Assembly: GCA_020633955.1 (NCBI GenBank)
Contig: JACKCP010000012.1
Location: 1 to 64,000 of the forward strand
DNA: 64,000 bases
Origin: Desulfobacteraceae bacterium
GTDB taxonomy: Bacteria; Desulfobacterota; Desulfobacteria; Desulfobacterales; JACKCP01
Reading direction: 5' to 3'
Shown here: one piece after another, positions 48,871 to 58,807 of the stretch
Layout of the letters: each line of letters opens with the position of its first letter
How positions within the stretch are numbered: position 1 is the stretch's first letter
Position numbers and translations under genes: made by a program
The notes under the pieces: model-generated
The model's input: the letters and a program-made list of their open reading frames with translations, nothing else
Database searches by the model: none
Told to the model about the DNA's origin: nothing

Positions 48871-49003
48871 AGCTGCTGCCCTGAAAGTAAAATTTTTTGT
48901 TCATTTATGCAGGATGAAAAATTTAACCTTTCAGGATATACAGGGTATTTTGAGCATTAAATTTCAAATCTGAGCCAGAGATGTGCAAAAAAAGCTCGAA
49001 ACT
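48871..49003 (-). repeat. R1 element, degraded inverted copy i
   Basis: Read on the minus strand it shows TTTTTTTGCACATCTCTGGC, CAGATTTGAAATTTAATG and CTCAAAATACC, followed by GGTTAAATTTTTCATC and GAACAAAAAATTTTAC, matching the R1 order. Both terminal repeats are weakened. Confidence 0.65.
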
Positions 49004-49167
49004 ATTTAATGACTCGTGGTTTCTTCTGTCTTGTCATCTCATTGAAATATTAAGTGTTGCATCTATTTCAATACCAAAGTAGTATTAGTATAACCAACTC
49101 AAAATATTTTATTTTTCCTTATTATCTTTAAATCATTTTTTTGTTTCGCATATAAATTTATTTAATT

Positions 49168-49373
49168 AGTGATTAACTGAAAACCAGAAGTTTTTGTTTA
49201 TTTACACAAACCCCTGATTCAGGGATTTTCAGACTTGCTGCATATAGCTGCAAATTTTATCAGACTATAAGTCTGATATGATTGATGCCATTTAACTCAG
49301 TTGAGGAGTCAAAATTGTAAAGCCTTCAGTGCTTCATGATTTTGCAGAAAAGGTACTTTTCGTTCAGCTGCTA
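49168..49373 (-). repeat. R1-ended element with a different 150-bp core
   Basis: The left end AGTGATTAACTGAAAACCAG and the right end ACTTTTCGTTCAGCTGCT match the R1 termini in inverted orientation. The interior, however, is not R1. It holds an ATCAGACT-ATA-AGTCTGAT hairpin and a duplicated GCTGC around ATATA. It may be another non-autonomous member mobilised by the same transposase. Confidence 0.55.
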
Positions 49374-49451
49374 TTAATAAAATCATGAAATCCAACAAAG
49401 TATTAATATTTGCAGATTTAATATCAAAATATTTAACTATTCGGGTTTATT

Positions 49452-52400
49452 ATGAAAGATAGAAAAAAAATATATGGCATATTTCTTTCAGGACATAAAA
49501 AACTGTTAATGATATTTTTAACAGGCCTGGGGGTATTTGGAATTTCCGTACTTCTTTTCATGCTTGGAACCGGATATGTGAGAAATCAGGCTGAAAAAAG
49601 AGTAAGAGATACAATGCTTGAGTGCCGGGCTTTCCACAAGTATGTACAAAAAAATCTGCTGCCGGCCTATTACAGGCTTATGAATGAAGGAGAACTCCCA
49701 AATGGTTTTTATTCTCCTGAGCTTCTTTCATCTTCTTATATATCAAGGACTTTTCATAGGTACTATAATGAAGAAAGACAAAAATCAGGATTGCCGGAAA
49801 TAAAATATAAAATGGCTGCCGCTGATCCAAGAAATGATGCAAATAAGGCCGATGAATTTGAGGAAAAGATTATTTCCTGGTTTAATCAGGATAAATCCAG
49901 AAAAAAATACAGTCAAATAATTGAAAAAAACGGAAAAAGTCAGCTCATTTATGCTACTCCTTTTCTTGAGGTAAAAAAACAATGTCTTAAATGCCATGGA
50001 AAGCCCGAGGATGCACCTTCTCAGCTTTTGAATAGATATGAATGGTCCGGAGGGTGGAACAGGAAGGTAGGAGATGTTGTTGCTGCAGAATTTATTATCT
50101 CTCCCCTTGAGGGTGAATATGATTTTGTTTTAATTATGGTTTTAAGTGCAATTGTTCTTCTTACTCTTTGCATGTCATTATTTCTGTTCAACTTAAGACT
50201 CAGGAAAATTGTTGATCTGCGAACAAAGGATTTGCTTGAAAGCAGAGCCCTCTACCGCTCAATAGCAGAAGATACTCCTGTCATGATCTGCAGATTTCAT
50301 CCTGGGGGAGAAATTTTGTATGTAAACAAGGCATATTGTGATTATTTCAATAAGTCCAGTGATGAATTTGTTGGGTCAAATTTTATGGAGATGATTCCCC
50401 AGGAGGAAAGAGCACGGGTTTTATCAGATATTTTTGAACTGTCACCCGAATGTCCCACCAGGAGTCACGAGCATAAGGTAACAGGTGCCGACGGAGAGAT
50501 ATACTGGCAGCGCTGGACAAACAGGGGGATTTTTGGAAATAAGGGGAGGCTTTTGGTTTGCCAGTCCATTGGAGAAGATGTTACCGACCGTAAAAAAGCC
50601 GAGGAAGAACTCAGAAAAAGCGAAGAAAAGTTCAGGAAAATATTTGAAAATGCTGGGATTGGAATTGTTTTAACAAATCCTGAATATAAAATTTTGCACT
50701 GTAACCCTTTATACTGCTCATTGCTCGGGTATGGGGAAAAAGAGCTTGAAAACCTTGATCTTGCAGCACTCATACACCCTGATGATAAGGAAAAGTACCG
50801 TGTTCAGGCACAAATGCTCAAGTCTGGGAAACTTTCTTCATTTGAAATAAACTGCAATTGCGTCCACAGGCAGGGATTTTCTGTCAGGGTAAGAAAGTTT
50901 GTGTCAGTTCTTACTGGTGAAGATAAAAAAATAACTGGCATGCTTGTTCTTGTGTCAGATATTACAGGCCAGATTGTAGATGAGATGAAGTTAAGGCTCA
51001 TGGAGTTCAGTGTAGATCATTGCGCATATGAAATAATTGAAAAATTTCTTGAGGAAGCAAAATCAATAACTGGCAGTGAAACAGCCTTTTACAGGGTCTA
51101 TGAAGATAATACCCACAGTTTTGGATTGAACACTCGCCTGGAAATTGAAAATCAGGATGAAAATAATGTCTGTTTTAGCGGTGTTCAGGATGATTTTTTT
51201 GAAAGATTTAGTAGTGATAACAGGCCCTGTGTGATTAACAATTTTGATGAAGAAGTGATAAATAATGGCTTTACTGGAGAAAAGACTTTGTTAAGAAACC
51301 TGTTTATTCTTCCTTTTACAGATATTGATACAAGAATTGTTTTATGCCTTGGAAACAAGAAAGGAGGATTTGATGACAAGAGTGTGGGGATTTTAAATCA
51401 GCTTGCCCGGCAGATGTGGGAAATAATTGCAAGAAAAAAATCTGAAAAAGCACTTGAAAAGAGTGAGTCAAGGCTAAAGGAAGCTGAAAAAATAGCAGGT
51501 TTTGGGCATTGGGAACTTGATCTTCTAACAAACAGGCTGTTCTGGTCGGATCAGATTTATGAAATATTTGAAATAAATCCTGATGAATTTGAGGCAACAT
51601 ATGAAAATTTTATAGAAAAAATTCACCCTGACGAAAGGGATATGGTTAATAATTCTTTTCAGGAATCACTCAGAAAAAAAATACCCTATTTCATTGAGCA
51701 CAGGCTTATGATGAAAGATGGAAGAATAAAATATGTAGAGGAAAGATGTGCTACACATTATGATGAAAACGACAATGCACAATTTTGCATTGGTACAATT
51801 TTTGATGTAACAGGGCGAAAGTTGATTGAGGAATCTTTGAAAAAATCCGAATCAAAATACAAAGCTCTTTTTGAAGGAATAAAAGATGCTGTTTTTGTTC
51901 ATCCCTGCCTTGATGAGGGTTTTGAAAACTTTATTGAGGTTAACAGTGCCGCCTGTGAAAGATACGGTTATACAAGGGATGAGTTCCTCAATATGACTAC
52001 TGCTGACATAATTGCCTCAGATGAATTAAGGCGCAAGGCTGAAGTTCAGAGAAAACGTGTTGCTTCAAGAAACATTAGTGTATTTGAAAATGAGCATAAA
52101 GCAAAAAACGGTGAGGTCTTTCCGGTTGAGGTCAGCTCCCAGCTTTTTGAAATTGACGGTAAGAAAGCAATAATATCTCTTGTAAGGGATATAACCGAAA
52201 GAAGGCTTGCTGAAGAAAATATAATAAAAAGTGAAAACAAATACAAAATGCTCATTGAAAATGCCAATGATGCAATATTTGTGCTTTGGGAAAATAGAAT
52301 AAAGTTTTTTAACTCCAGAACTGAAAAGCTTACAGGTTATACATATGAAGAGCTTATGGATTCAGATTTCACTGTTTTGATTCATCCTGAAGACAGGGAA

Positions 52401-53738
52401 GCCTTTGCTGTTAAAAACAATGAAAGAACAGACAATAATCCACTAATCAGTTTTTTCAGAATTGTAAACAAAAATGGAGCAGAGATTTATGCGCAGATGA
52501 GCAGTGTTGATCTGGAATGGGAAGGAATGGCGGCAACTCTTAATTTTTTAAGGGATATGACCGTACAGAAAAAACTTGAATTCCAGCTTATTCATGCACA
52601 GAAAATGGAATCCATAGGTACTCTTGCCGGAGGAATTGCTCATGATTTCAATAATATCCTCTCTTCCGTTATCGGATATGCAGAGCTTGCAATGGATGAT
52701 GCAAGGCCGGGAACAAATCTCCATGAGAATCTTTTGGAAGTTCTTGGGGCAGGAATGCGCGCAAGAGATCTGACAAAGCAGATTTTGAGCATAAGCAGAA
52801 ATGATGAAACCATAAAAAAACCTCTTCAGATTAATCCTCTGGTTAAAGAAGCTGTTAAAATGCTTCGTTCTGCAATCCCTTCCTCAATAGAAATTCATGA
52901 AAATGTATGCAGTGAGCCTCTTGTTGTGTTTGCTGAGGCAACCAGATTTCATCAGGTAATAGTAAATCTTATAACAAATGCAATGCATGCAATGAATGAA
53001 ATGGAAGGTATAATTGATGTAAGGCTTGAACCGGTAAGTTTTGATGAATCTTCAGCTGTGACCTATCCTGACATAACACCGGGAAAGTATGCATGGCTCA
53101 GTGTAAGTGATAATGGGTGCGGAATAGAATCCAGTCATCTCGATAAAATTTTTGAACCTTATTTTACAACTAAAATCAAAGGCGAAGGCACTGGTCTGGG
53201 GCTTTCCATAGTTCACAGGATTGTAAAGGAACATAATGGTCATATTTCTGTTTACAGTGAAACTGATAAGGGAACAGTTTTTAATATTTATCTTCCTCTT
53301 GCCAGGAAAAAAAGTGTGAATGAGCCTGTAATAAAAACAGAGGAACCTCTTCCAAGGGGAAAGGAACATATCCTGCTTGTAGATGATGAGCCAACAATTG
53401 TTAAAATGCAGAAACATCAGCTGGAAAATCTGGGTTATGAAGTGACAGCAGAAACAAGCAGCAGAATTGCTCTTGAAACATTCAGGTCAAATCCCGATAA
53501 ATTTTCAGCTGTAATCACAGACATGACAATGCCTAATATGACAGGAGATAAATTTGCAAGTGCATTAAAGGAGATAAGAAAAGACATTCCAGTGATTTTA
53601 TGCACTGGTTTCAGCGAAAAAATTAACGGGAATACAGAAACTTTAAATATTGACAGCTTTTTAATGAAACCTGTTCAGAAAATAAAAATGGCAAAAACCT
53701 TGAGGCAGGTGATTGATAAAAACAAGAAAGAGTCCTGA
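49452..53738 (+). CDS. Large membrane hybrid histidine kinase with haem-type CXXCH sensor
   Basis: 1428 residues. Helix 1 (18-40) and helix 2 (about 222-245) flank a Tll0287/DUF3365-like extracytoplasmic domain with a CLKCH c-type haem motif (Cys178, Cys181, His182), so it may sense redox state or gases. Then come PAS domains at about 270-380, 395-510, 690-790, 805-925 and 930-1045, with a GAF-like domain at about 515-660. The kinase core has GGIAHDFNNILSS, NLITNAMHAM and GEGTGLGLSIVHRIVKEH. A C-terminal receiver (about 1305-1425) has LLVDDEPT and VITDMTMPNMTGD. Its C-terminal half closely resembles that of the 36466 kinase. It ends 16 bp from the convergent REC-kinase-HDOD gene. Confidence 0.88.
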   Translation: MKDRKKIYGIFLSGHKKLLMIFLTGLGVFGISVLLFMLGTGYVRNQAEKRVRDTMLECRAFHKYVQKNLLPAYYRLMNEGELPNGFYSPELLSSSYISRTFHRYYNEERQKSGLPEIKYKMAAADPRNDANKADEFEEKIISWFNQDKSRKKYSQIIEKNGKSQLIYATPFLEVKKQCLKCHGKPEDAPSQLLNRYEWSGGWNRKVGDVVAAEFIISPLEGEYDFVLIMVLSAIVLLTLCMSLFLFNLRLRKIVDLRTKDLLESRALYRSIAEDTPVMICRFHPGGEILYVNKAYCDYFNKSSDEFVGSNFMEMIPQEERARVLSDIFELSPECPTRSHEHKVTGADGEIYWQRWTNRGIFGNKGRLLVCQSIGEDVTDRKKAEEELRKSEEKFRKIFENAGIGIVLTNPEYKILHCNPLYCSLLGYGEKELENLDLAALIHPDDKEKYRVQAQMLKSGKLSSFEINCNCVHRQGFSVRVRKFVSVLTGEDKKITGMLVLVSDITGQIVDEMKLRLMEFSVDHCAYEIIEKFLEEAKSITGSETAFYRVYEDNTHSFGLNTRLEIENQDENNVCFSGVQDDFFERFSSDNRPCVINNFDEEVINNGFTGEKTLLRNLFILPFTDIDTRIVLCLGNKKGGFDDKSVGILNQLARQMWEIIARKKSEKALEKSESRLKEAEKIAGFGHWELDLLTNRLFWSDQIYEIFEINPDEFEATYENFIEKIHPDERDMVNNSFQESLRKKIPYFIEHRLMMKDGRIKYVEERCATHYDENDNAQFCIGTIFDVTGRKLIEESLKKSESKYKALFEGIKDAVFVHPCLDEGFENFIEVNSAACERYGYTRDEFLNMTTADIIASDELRRKAEVQRKRVASRNISVFENEHKAKNGEVFPVEVSSQLFEIDGKKAIISLVRDITERRLAEENIIKSENKYKMLIENANDAIFVLWENRIKFFNSRTEKLTGYTYEELMDSDFTVLIHPEDREAFAVKNNERTDNNPLISFFRIVNKNGAEIYAQMSSVDLEWEGMAATLNFLRDMTVQKKLEFQLIHAQKMESIGTLAGGIAHDFNNILSSVIGYAELAMDDARPGTNLHENLLEVLGAGMRARDLTKQILSISRNDETIKKPLQINPLVKEAVKMLRSAIPSSIEIHENVCSEPLVVFAEATRFHQVIVNLITNAMHAMNEMEGIIDVRLEPVSFDESSAVTYPDITPGKYAWLSVSDNGCGIESSHLDKIFEPYFTTKIKGEGTGLGLSIVHRIVKEHNGHISVYSETDKGTVFNIYLPLARKKSVNEPVIKTEEPLPRGKEHILLVDDEPTIVKMQKHQLENLGYEVTAETSSRIALETFRSNPDKFSAVITDMTMPNMTGDKFASALKEIRKDIPVILCTGFSEKINGNTETLNIDSFLMKPVQKIKMAKTLRQVIDKNKKES

Positions 53739-53754
53739 TAATTTTTTTCGGGAA

Positions 53755-56316
53755 CTAAACCTGTTGTGATTCCAAAAATTTTTCCTTCCATATTTGAGGA
53801 CGGTCATAAATTTTAATTCTGTTAAAATAATTTTCATCAAAGGCATTTTCATATTTTGTTTTCAGGCTGCCTTTTTTTTCAAGTTCTATAATATTTGCTG
53901 CATGAACCGCTGAAGTAACTGTAAACTCATTGTCAGAAGACATGGAAGGGGAATGGTGATATAAAATAGCTTCAATTATTTCAAGGGGCAGTCCCCACAC
54001 ACCCATTAAAAAAGCCCCGACTATTTCGTGGGATGCCTTGAATATTTTTTTTTCTTCTCGTACAGCTTCAAAATCAGTTTCATCTGAATTATCAAGAACA
54101 AGCTGAAATTTTTCAGGGAAATTTGATGCAAGAATAAGTTTTCCACAGTCATGGATAAGCCCGGCCATAAAAGCCTGGTCTGCATCGAAATCGGAAAGTC
54201 CCTCCATAATGGCAATTTCCTTTGCAGTTTTAGCAGTTGCCATTGAATGATAGTATAAATCGTTCTGGAATTTTCTGAAATTTTTAGAAAGCTTTATTTT
54301 TGAGAATATTTCAAGATTTAGAACAAGTGATTTTACAACATCTGTTCCAAGAATTACTACAGCCTCGTCAGGTTTTGAAATTTTGGATGGAAGATAAAAA
54401 AAACCTGAATTTATTAGCTGGAGTATTTTTGAAGTCATTGAAGGATCTTTGGAAATTATTTCACCAATTTTTTTTGTAGATGAAACAGGTGAATTCAGTT
54501 CTTTTACTATCTCATTGTAAACAGAAGGAAGGCTTGGAAGAGAATCAAGCTTTGAAATTGTCTGGCGCAGATTTCTGTCCTTTAAAATATTTCTCATTGC
54601 AATGGTTCTAGTGAGCATTTTTTTAAGTTTTACAGAATTTACAGGCTTGTAAATAAACTGATGGGCAATTGGAACAGCCTTCATGATTTTGTCTTCATCT
54701 GTTTCCCCGGAAAGAATAACTCTGTCTGTCTGTGGAAACTTTTCCTTTATTCTTTTTAACAGCTCATATCCGTTCAGTTCCTTCATATTATATTCTGATA
54801 TAATTATGTCTGCAGGCTTTTTTTCCATAATGGAAAGGGCTTTTTCGGGGGACTGTGAAAAAAGAATTGTCCATTCATTTTCTGTGGTCTTAAGCATTCG
54901 TTCCAGACTTGTAAGCATATCCCTATCTTCATCAACAAAAAGTATAACAGGTTTTTTATCGGGTTTTGCCTGTTTAATAAGTGTTTGCGGTTCTTTTTTT
55001 TCAACATGGTTTTCCGCTTCAGAATCTATTGGAATTTTGACAGTAAAAACAGTTCCTGATTCACTGGTTGATGAAACTGAAATATTTCCTTTATGCCTTT
55101 CTATAATGGTCTTTGATATTGCGAGTCCCTGACCGGTTCCCTTTTCAATTTTTTTAGTGGTGAAAAAAGGATTGAATATTTTGCTTATTATTGATTCTGG
55201 TATTCCTTTTCCGGAATCACTTACCCTTATAACAATATTGCTGTTTTCAAGAGTTGTTTCAACTTTTATGAGGTGATTTTTTCTGTCAGTGTTTTCCTCA
55301 ACAGCATGGGTTGCATTAACAATAAGATTGACTATTACCTGGCTTATAGCACCCGGCTCGCATTGAACCGGAGGCAGATCCTTTTTAAGATCCGTCTGAA
55401 GTTCTGTAGAGTTTTTCCATATGTTTTTTGTTATAATTACAGCATTTTCAACAATTTTATTGATATCAGAAGATACTTTTTCATTAACAATCTGTCTTGC
55501 CATGTTTCGAACTGAAAGAAGAATTGTTGTAATTTTCTCGATTCCCCCCAAAGACTGTTTAACGGCCTGTGGAAGTTCGTTTATTAAATATTCAATATCT
55601 GATTCTGTAAGAATTTTTTCAGCTGCTTCTATCTGATTTTCATCGATTTTACCTTTTTTGGCACTTTCAATAATTTCTGAAAACTGATTAAGTGCATTTA
55701 GAATGAGAGGAAATGATTCCTCAAGAAAGTGAAGATTATCAGTAAGGTATTGAACCGGAGTTGTTATTTCATGCATTATGCCTGAAGTAAGTCTGCCAAG
55801 GGTTTCAAGGCGGCCCCACTGGATTATGATATCCTGTGATATATTTCTCAGGTCAGTTGGACTTTTTTTTTCTTCAGACTGGATATATTTTACAGCCCTT
55901 GCAAGGGTATTTTCAAGCTTGTTCAGTTTAAGAAGGTTTTCCAGTCTTGATAAAAAAAGATTTTTGTCAAGGGGTTTGACCATAAAATCGTCATAACCGT
56001 TTTTTTTAAATTCTGGAATAAGGCCTGTATTATCCTTGTGAAGGATAATAATCAAAATGCTTTTAACGGTTTTTTTTGAAGAATTTATTTTTTCCGGGAG
56101 CTCTTTAAGGCTTATATCATCAATTTCAGAGTCAACGAAAATTAAGGGGAAGTGATTTTTTGAAGAAAGTTCAATTATTTCCTTGCCTGAATCAGCAAAA
56201 ACCGGAGAAATTTTATTTTCAGCCAGAAAATCAGCAATTCTTTTATTTTCATCCGAACTTTTTGAAGCTGAAATTATTCTTATTGATTTATCAATGTTTT
56301 TTTTTGACTGATTCAT
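53755..56316 (-). CDS. Receiver-kinase-receiver-HDOD signalling protein
   Basis: 853 residues, cytoplasmic. Receiver 1 (about 12-135) has IFVDSEID but an eroded acidic pair. The kinase part has LTSGIMHEITTPVQYL (His), NLIVNATHAVEE, DSGKGIP and GTGQGLAISKTII. Receiver 2 (about 455-570) has FVDEDRD and the Lys of FIYKPV, but the phospho-acceptor position is Glu in IIISEYNMKELNG. An HDOD domain (about 585-790) has LPSLPSVYNEI, MAGLIHDCGKL and YHHSP. HDOD domains act in signalling in place of HD-GYP hydrolysis. The Glu may mimic permanent phosphorylation. Last gene of a four-gene minus-strand operon, 15 bp after the FlhG-like ATPase. Confidence 0.87.
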   Translation of the reverse strand: MNQSKKNIDKSIRIISASKSSDENKRIADFLAENKISPVFADSGKEIIELSSKNHFPLIFVDSEIDDISLKELPEKINSSKKTVKSILIIILHKDNTGLIPEFKKNGYDDFMVKPLDKNLFLSRLENLLKLNKLENTLARAVKYIQSEEKKSPTDLRNISQDIIIQWGRLETLGRLTSGIMHEITTPVQYLTDNLHFLEESFPLILNALNQFSEIIESAKKGKIDENQIEAAEKILTESDIEYLINELPQAVKQSLGGIEKITTILLSVRNMARQIVNEKVSSDINKIVENAVIITKNIWKNSTELQTDLKKDLPPVQCEPGAISQVIVNLIVNATHAVEENTDRKNHLIKVETTLENSNIVIRVSDSGKGIPESIISKIFNPFFTTKKIEKGTGQGLAISKTIIERHKGNISVSSTSESGTVFTVKIPIDSEAENHVEKKEPQTLIKQAKPDKKPVILFVDEDRDMLTSLERMLKTTENEWTILFSQSPEKALSIMEKKPADIIISEYNMKELNGYELLKRIKEKFPQTDRVILSGETDEDKIMKAVPIAHQFIYKPVNSVKLKKMLTRTIAMRNILKDRNLRQTISKLDSLPSLPSVYNEIVKELNSPVSSTKKIGEIISKDPSMTSKILQLINSGFFYLPSKISKPDEAVVILGTDVVKSLVLNLEIFSKIKLSKNFRKFQNDLYYHSMATAKTAKEIAIMEGLSDFDADQAFMAGLIHDCGKLILASNFPEKFQLVLDNSDETDFEAVREEKKIFKASHEIVGAFLMGVWGLPLEIIEAILYHHSPSMSSDNEFTVTSAVHAANIIELEKKGSLKTKYENAFDENYFNRIKIYDRPQIWKEKFLESQQV

Positions 56317-56331
56317 AGTTTACCTGCAATG

Positions 56332-57486
56332 TTATTTTTTCTTGTTTACATATTTTTCGAAATCAAGGGTTAAAACAGGCGGCTCCAGATTTTCTTCTTT
56401 TTCCTGGGGTTCAGGTTTTATCTGATAATTGTCATATGACGGAGTTTTGTTGATTTTCAGGCTCTCTTTAATAAACTCAAGCTCTTTTGATATTTTATCT
56501 GTATTTTCGACGATTTTTTTAAGAAATTCAAGTATATCCTTAGGGTTTATATTTTCAGGGATTTCTTTTTCGGCTTTATTTGCAGCTTTCAGCTCTTCAT
56601 CTTTATTTTCAAGGGGTTTATTTTCTTCAGGCCTGTTCTCTTCAGGGCTGTCTGCTGCAGGCTGCTGTCTGGCAAGCTTCAGGCTGCTTTTGAAAAAATC
56701 AGAGCAGGTTTTTATGAATGAATCAAAGGTTTTTATTTCTACTGGAGATTCATGTTTTGCTTTTAAGATTTTTTTTGTAATTTCCCTTACAGCTCCAGAT
56801 GCCTGTGTTTCCGGGTATTTTATTAAAAAGGGAGACTGGTTTGAAACAGAATCCGAAACTTTTTCATCTTCTGGAATCATTCCAAGGTAATTTAAATCAA
56901 GCTTTATATATTTTGATACAGTAATTTTAAATTTTTCAAAAACCTTTTCTCCGAACTTTGGAGTTTTGCATCTGTTGACAACTATATTGACCCTGTTCTT
57001 ATATCCATTGAATGTAAGTACTTTTAAAAGTGAATATGCATCGGTAAGGGATGTTGGTTCAGGTATCATTGCAAGAACAAGCAGTGATGATGCAAGACAG
57101 AATGAAATTACCGGTTTGGAGATTCCTGCTCCTGTATCCACAATTATATAGTCGTAGCCTTCAAGGCCGGAAAATTGATTCAAAAGATTATCAAGTGCTT
57201 TCTTTCCAAGTGTTTCAAACTGTTCAACTCCTGAGCTGCCAGGGATAATATCAATTTTGTTCCAGTTTTTTATTATGACTTCATTAAGTTTTTTTTTCCC
57301 TGAAATAACATCTTCAAGGGTGTGGGCTGTTGCAAGACCCATTAGTATGTTTACGTTTGCAAGCCCAATGTCAGCATCAAAAAGACAGGTTTTGTATCCC
57401 TGGTGTGCAAGGGATACTGCAAGATTGACTGCAATGTTTGTTTTACCTACTCCGCCTTTTCCGCTGGTTATTGTAATAATTTTCAC
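56332..57486 (-). CDS. FlhG/MinD-like ParA-family ATPase with C-terminal extension
   Basis: 384 residues. The deviant Walker A is SGKGGVGKTN (8-17), with switch motifs CLFDADIGLANVNILMG (Walker A') and YIIVDTGAGIS (Walker B). The sequence follows FlhG/YlxH (flagellar number and placement) and MinD in length to residue about 260. The last 120 residues are Glu/Lys/Pro-rich, with a coiled-coil-prone stretch and a short basic end, which is longer than usual. No amphipathic membrane helix is obvious at the very end. In this operon (MshEN and receiver genes before, HDOD after) it more probably positions a polar signalling or motility complex than controls division. No flagellar genes are nearby. 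Confidence 0.82.
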   Translation of the reverse strand: MKIITITSGKGGVGKTNIAVNLAVSLAHQGYKTCLFDADIGLANVNILMGLATAHTLEDVISGKKKLNEVIIKNWNKIDIIPGSSGVEQFETLGKKALDNLLNQFSGLEGYDYIIVDTGAGISKPVISFCLASSLLVLAMIPEPTSLTDAYSLLKVLTFNGYKNRVNIVVNRCKTPKFGEKVFEKFKITVSKYIKLDLNYLGMIPEDEKVSDSVSNQSPFLIKYPETQASGAVREITKKILKAKHESPVEIKTFDSFIKTCSDFFKSSLKLARQQPAADSPEENRPEENKPLENKDEELKAANKAEKEIPENINPKDILEFLKKIVENTDKISKELEFIKESLKINKTPSYDNYQIKPEPQEKEENLEPPVLTLDFEKYVNKKK

Positions 57487-57520
57487 TGAAAACTCCTGAT
57501 GTTTTTTCTGTTTTGTCTGC

Positions 57521-58807
57521 TCAGCTTTTTGATAATACCGGAGATGCCATTATATTTATATTTTCGTTTGAGGCATTAAACCAGAAAGAAACATGGTTGC
57601 AATTGTATTTGGAGCAGATTGATAAATAGTTTTCCTTTATGAAATCATGGAATGTTACTCTGTCCGGATTAAAGGTTGAACCTTTTTTATCTTTTCCAAG
57701 TCTAATATATTTTTCATAAAGATCATTTATGATTCTGTACTGTGAATCCGGGTCGGAAATTAATGTTTTCTTTTCGTAAAAGGCAGGACCTTTTGCAATG
57801 AGATTGTTTGTTGTATTGAGAATTTCACCGTACAGCAAAGCATAGAGCTGTTCAAACTTGTTGTGTGTTATAAGAACGCAGCTTATTTTAAGGTTGCCGT
57901 ATTTTGACATTATATCGTTAATGTCTGCTATCTGGCAGGGATTATAAACTCCGAGCATTAAGTTCTCACCTGAAAGAAGAACAGGGATTATTAGGTTTTG
58001 CTCTGCTGATTTTCTGTCAATAATGGTTCTGAGTTCAATTTTCTGGGCGTCAGAATATGTGAAATTTGATAATTGTCTGAAAGGAATATTGTACTGAATT
58101 GAAAGAGCAAAATAAAGCTGCTGTACAGATATTTTGTTTTTATTGACAAGTATGGCTCCAAGGGACATTCCGGATTTTGACTGCTCTTTAAGGGTTTCAT
58201 CAAGAATTTTATCATTTATCAGGCCGAGATTTTCAAGGATTTTCCCAAGCTTGAGTGAGCTGTCAAGGGTTATGAATATGTGGTTGAGTTCGGAAAGGGT
58301 TACAAGGTGCTGTTCATATAGAATTTCACAAAGGCTCATTTTCTTTTTTTTCTTTCTAAAGGCAGCCTCAAGAGCGTCTTCAGGTACAAGTCCCATATCT
58401 GCAAGAGTTGTGGCTGTTATTTTAAGGTTTAGAATTTTATTTAAAAGAGCATTTTTTTTATTTGCTGAAATTATATTTTTTTGCGCAAGCTCCGTTAACA
58501 GTCTTGCGGCACTGTCGTTTTTTTTTATCATCTGGGAGATGTCAGTGGTTTTAAGGCTGATGTCCTTTTTAATAATCTCTGCTGATTTCTCATAAAGGGA
58601 AGGGTTGTTTAATATTTTTGCAACTTCTGCTTCCCCAAGTCCGTTTTCCTTTGCAAGAATAAGCCCAAGAGGCATCATTGATTTTTTGTTGAATGCCAGT
58701 GTCTCAGATTTTGCTTTTGAGATATCCTGCTCTGAAACAACATTTTCTCTAATCAAAAGTTTTTCAATTTCTGAGAATACCGAATTATCAGTTGATACTG
58801 CTGTCAT
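57521..58807 (-). CDS. Stand-alone tandem MshEN/GspE-N-like domain protein
   Basis: 428 residues without an ATPase domain. The repeated pattern (A/S-x-x-D/E-x-x-x-A, then L-G-x-I/L-L, then Q-L-x-x-A-L-x-x-Q) recurs about four times: SMMPLGLILAKENGLGEAEV, MSLCEILYEQHLVTLSELN, LKLGKILENLGLINDKILDE and MSLGAILVNKNKISVQQLY. It resembles the N-terminal domain of type II secretion/type IV pilus ATPases that can bind c-di-GMP. The C-terminal third is beta-rich and unassigned. A good GGGGAAG lies upstream. Its start overlaps the end of the REC-DUF4388 gene by 20 bp (translational coupling). It is probably a second-messenger-responsive adaptor. Confidence 0.68.
   Translation of the reverse strand: MTAVSTDNSVFSEIEKLLIRENVVSEQDISKAKSETLAFNKKSMMPLGLILAKENGLGEAEVAKILNNPSLYEKSAEIIKKDISLKTTDISQMIKKNDSAARLLTELAQKNIISANKKNALLNKILNLKITATTLADMGLVPEDALEAAFRKKKKKMSLCEILYEQHLVTLSELNHIFITLDSSLKLGKILENLGLINDKILDETLKEQSKSGMSLGAILVNKNKISVQQLYFALSIQYNIPFRQLSNFTYSDAQKIELRTIIDRKSAEQNLIIPVLLSGENLMLGVYNPCQIADINDIMSKYGNLKISCVLITHNKFEQLYALLYGEILNTTNNLIAKGPAFYEKKTLISDPDSQYRIINDLYEKYIRLGKDKKGSTFNPDRVTFHDFIKENYLSICSKYNCNHVSFWFNASNENINIMASPVLSKS

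Larger units (their letters stand above)
48775..49451. other. Intergenic region with three degraded repeat copies
   Basis: 677 bp before the large kinase gene. It contains R2 copy h (48779-48850), inverted R1 copy i (48871-49003) and an R1-like element with a different core (49168-49373). The remaining AT-rich sequence must hold the kinase promoter. No coding potential is seen. Confidence 0.65.

Noticed and set aside
53755..56316. HDOD protein read as an HD-GYP c-di-GMP phosphodiesterase
   Set aside because: The region around IHDCGKL keeps the HD pair, but the GYP motif is absent and the domain pattern (LPSLPSVYNEI) is that of HDOD.
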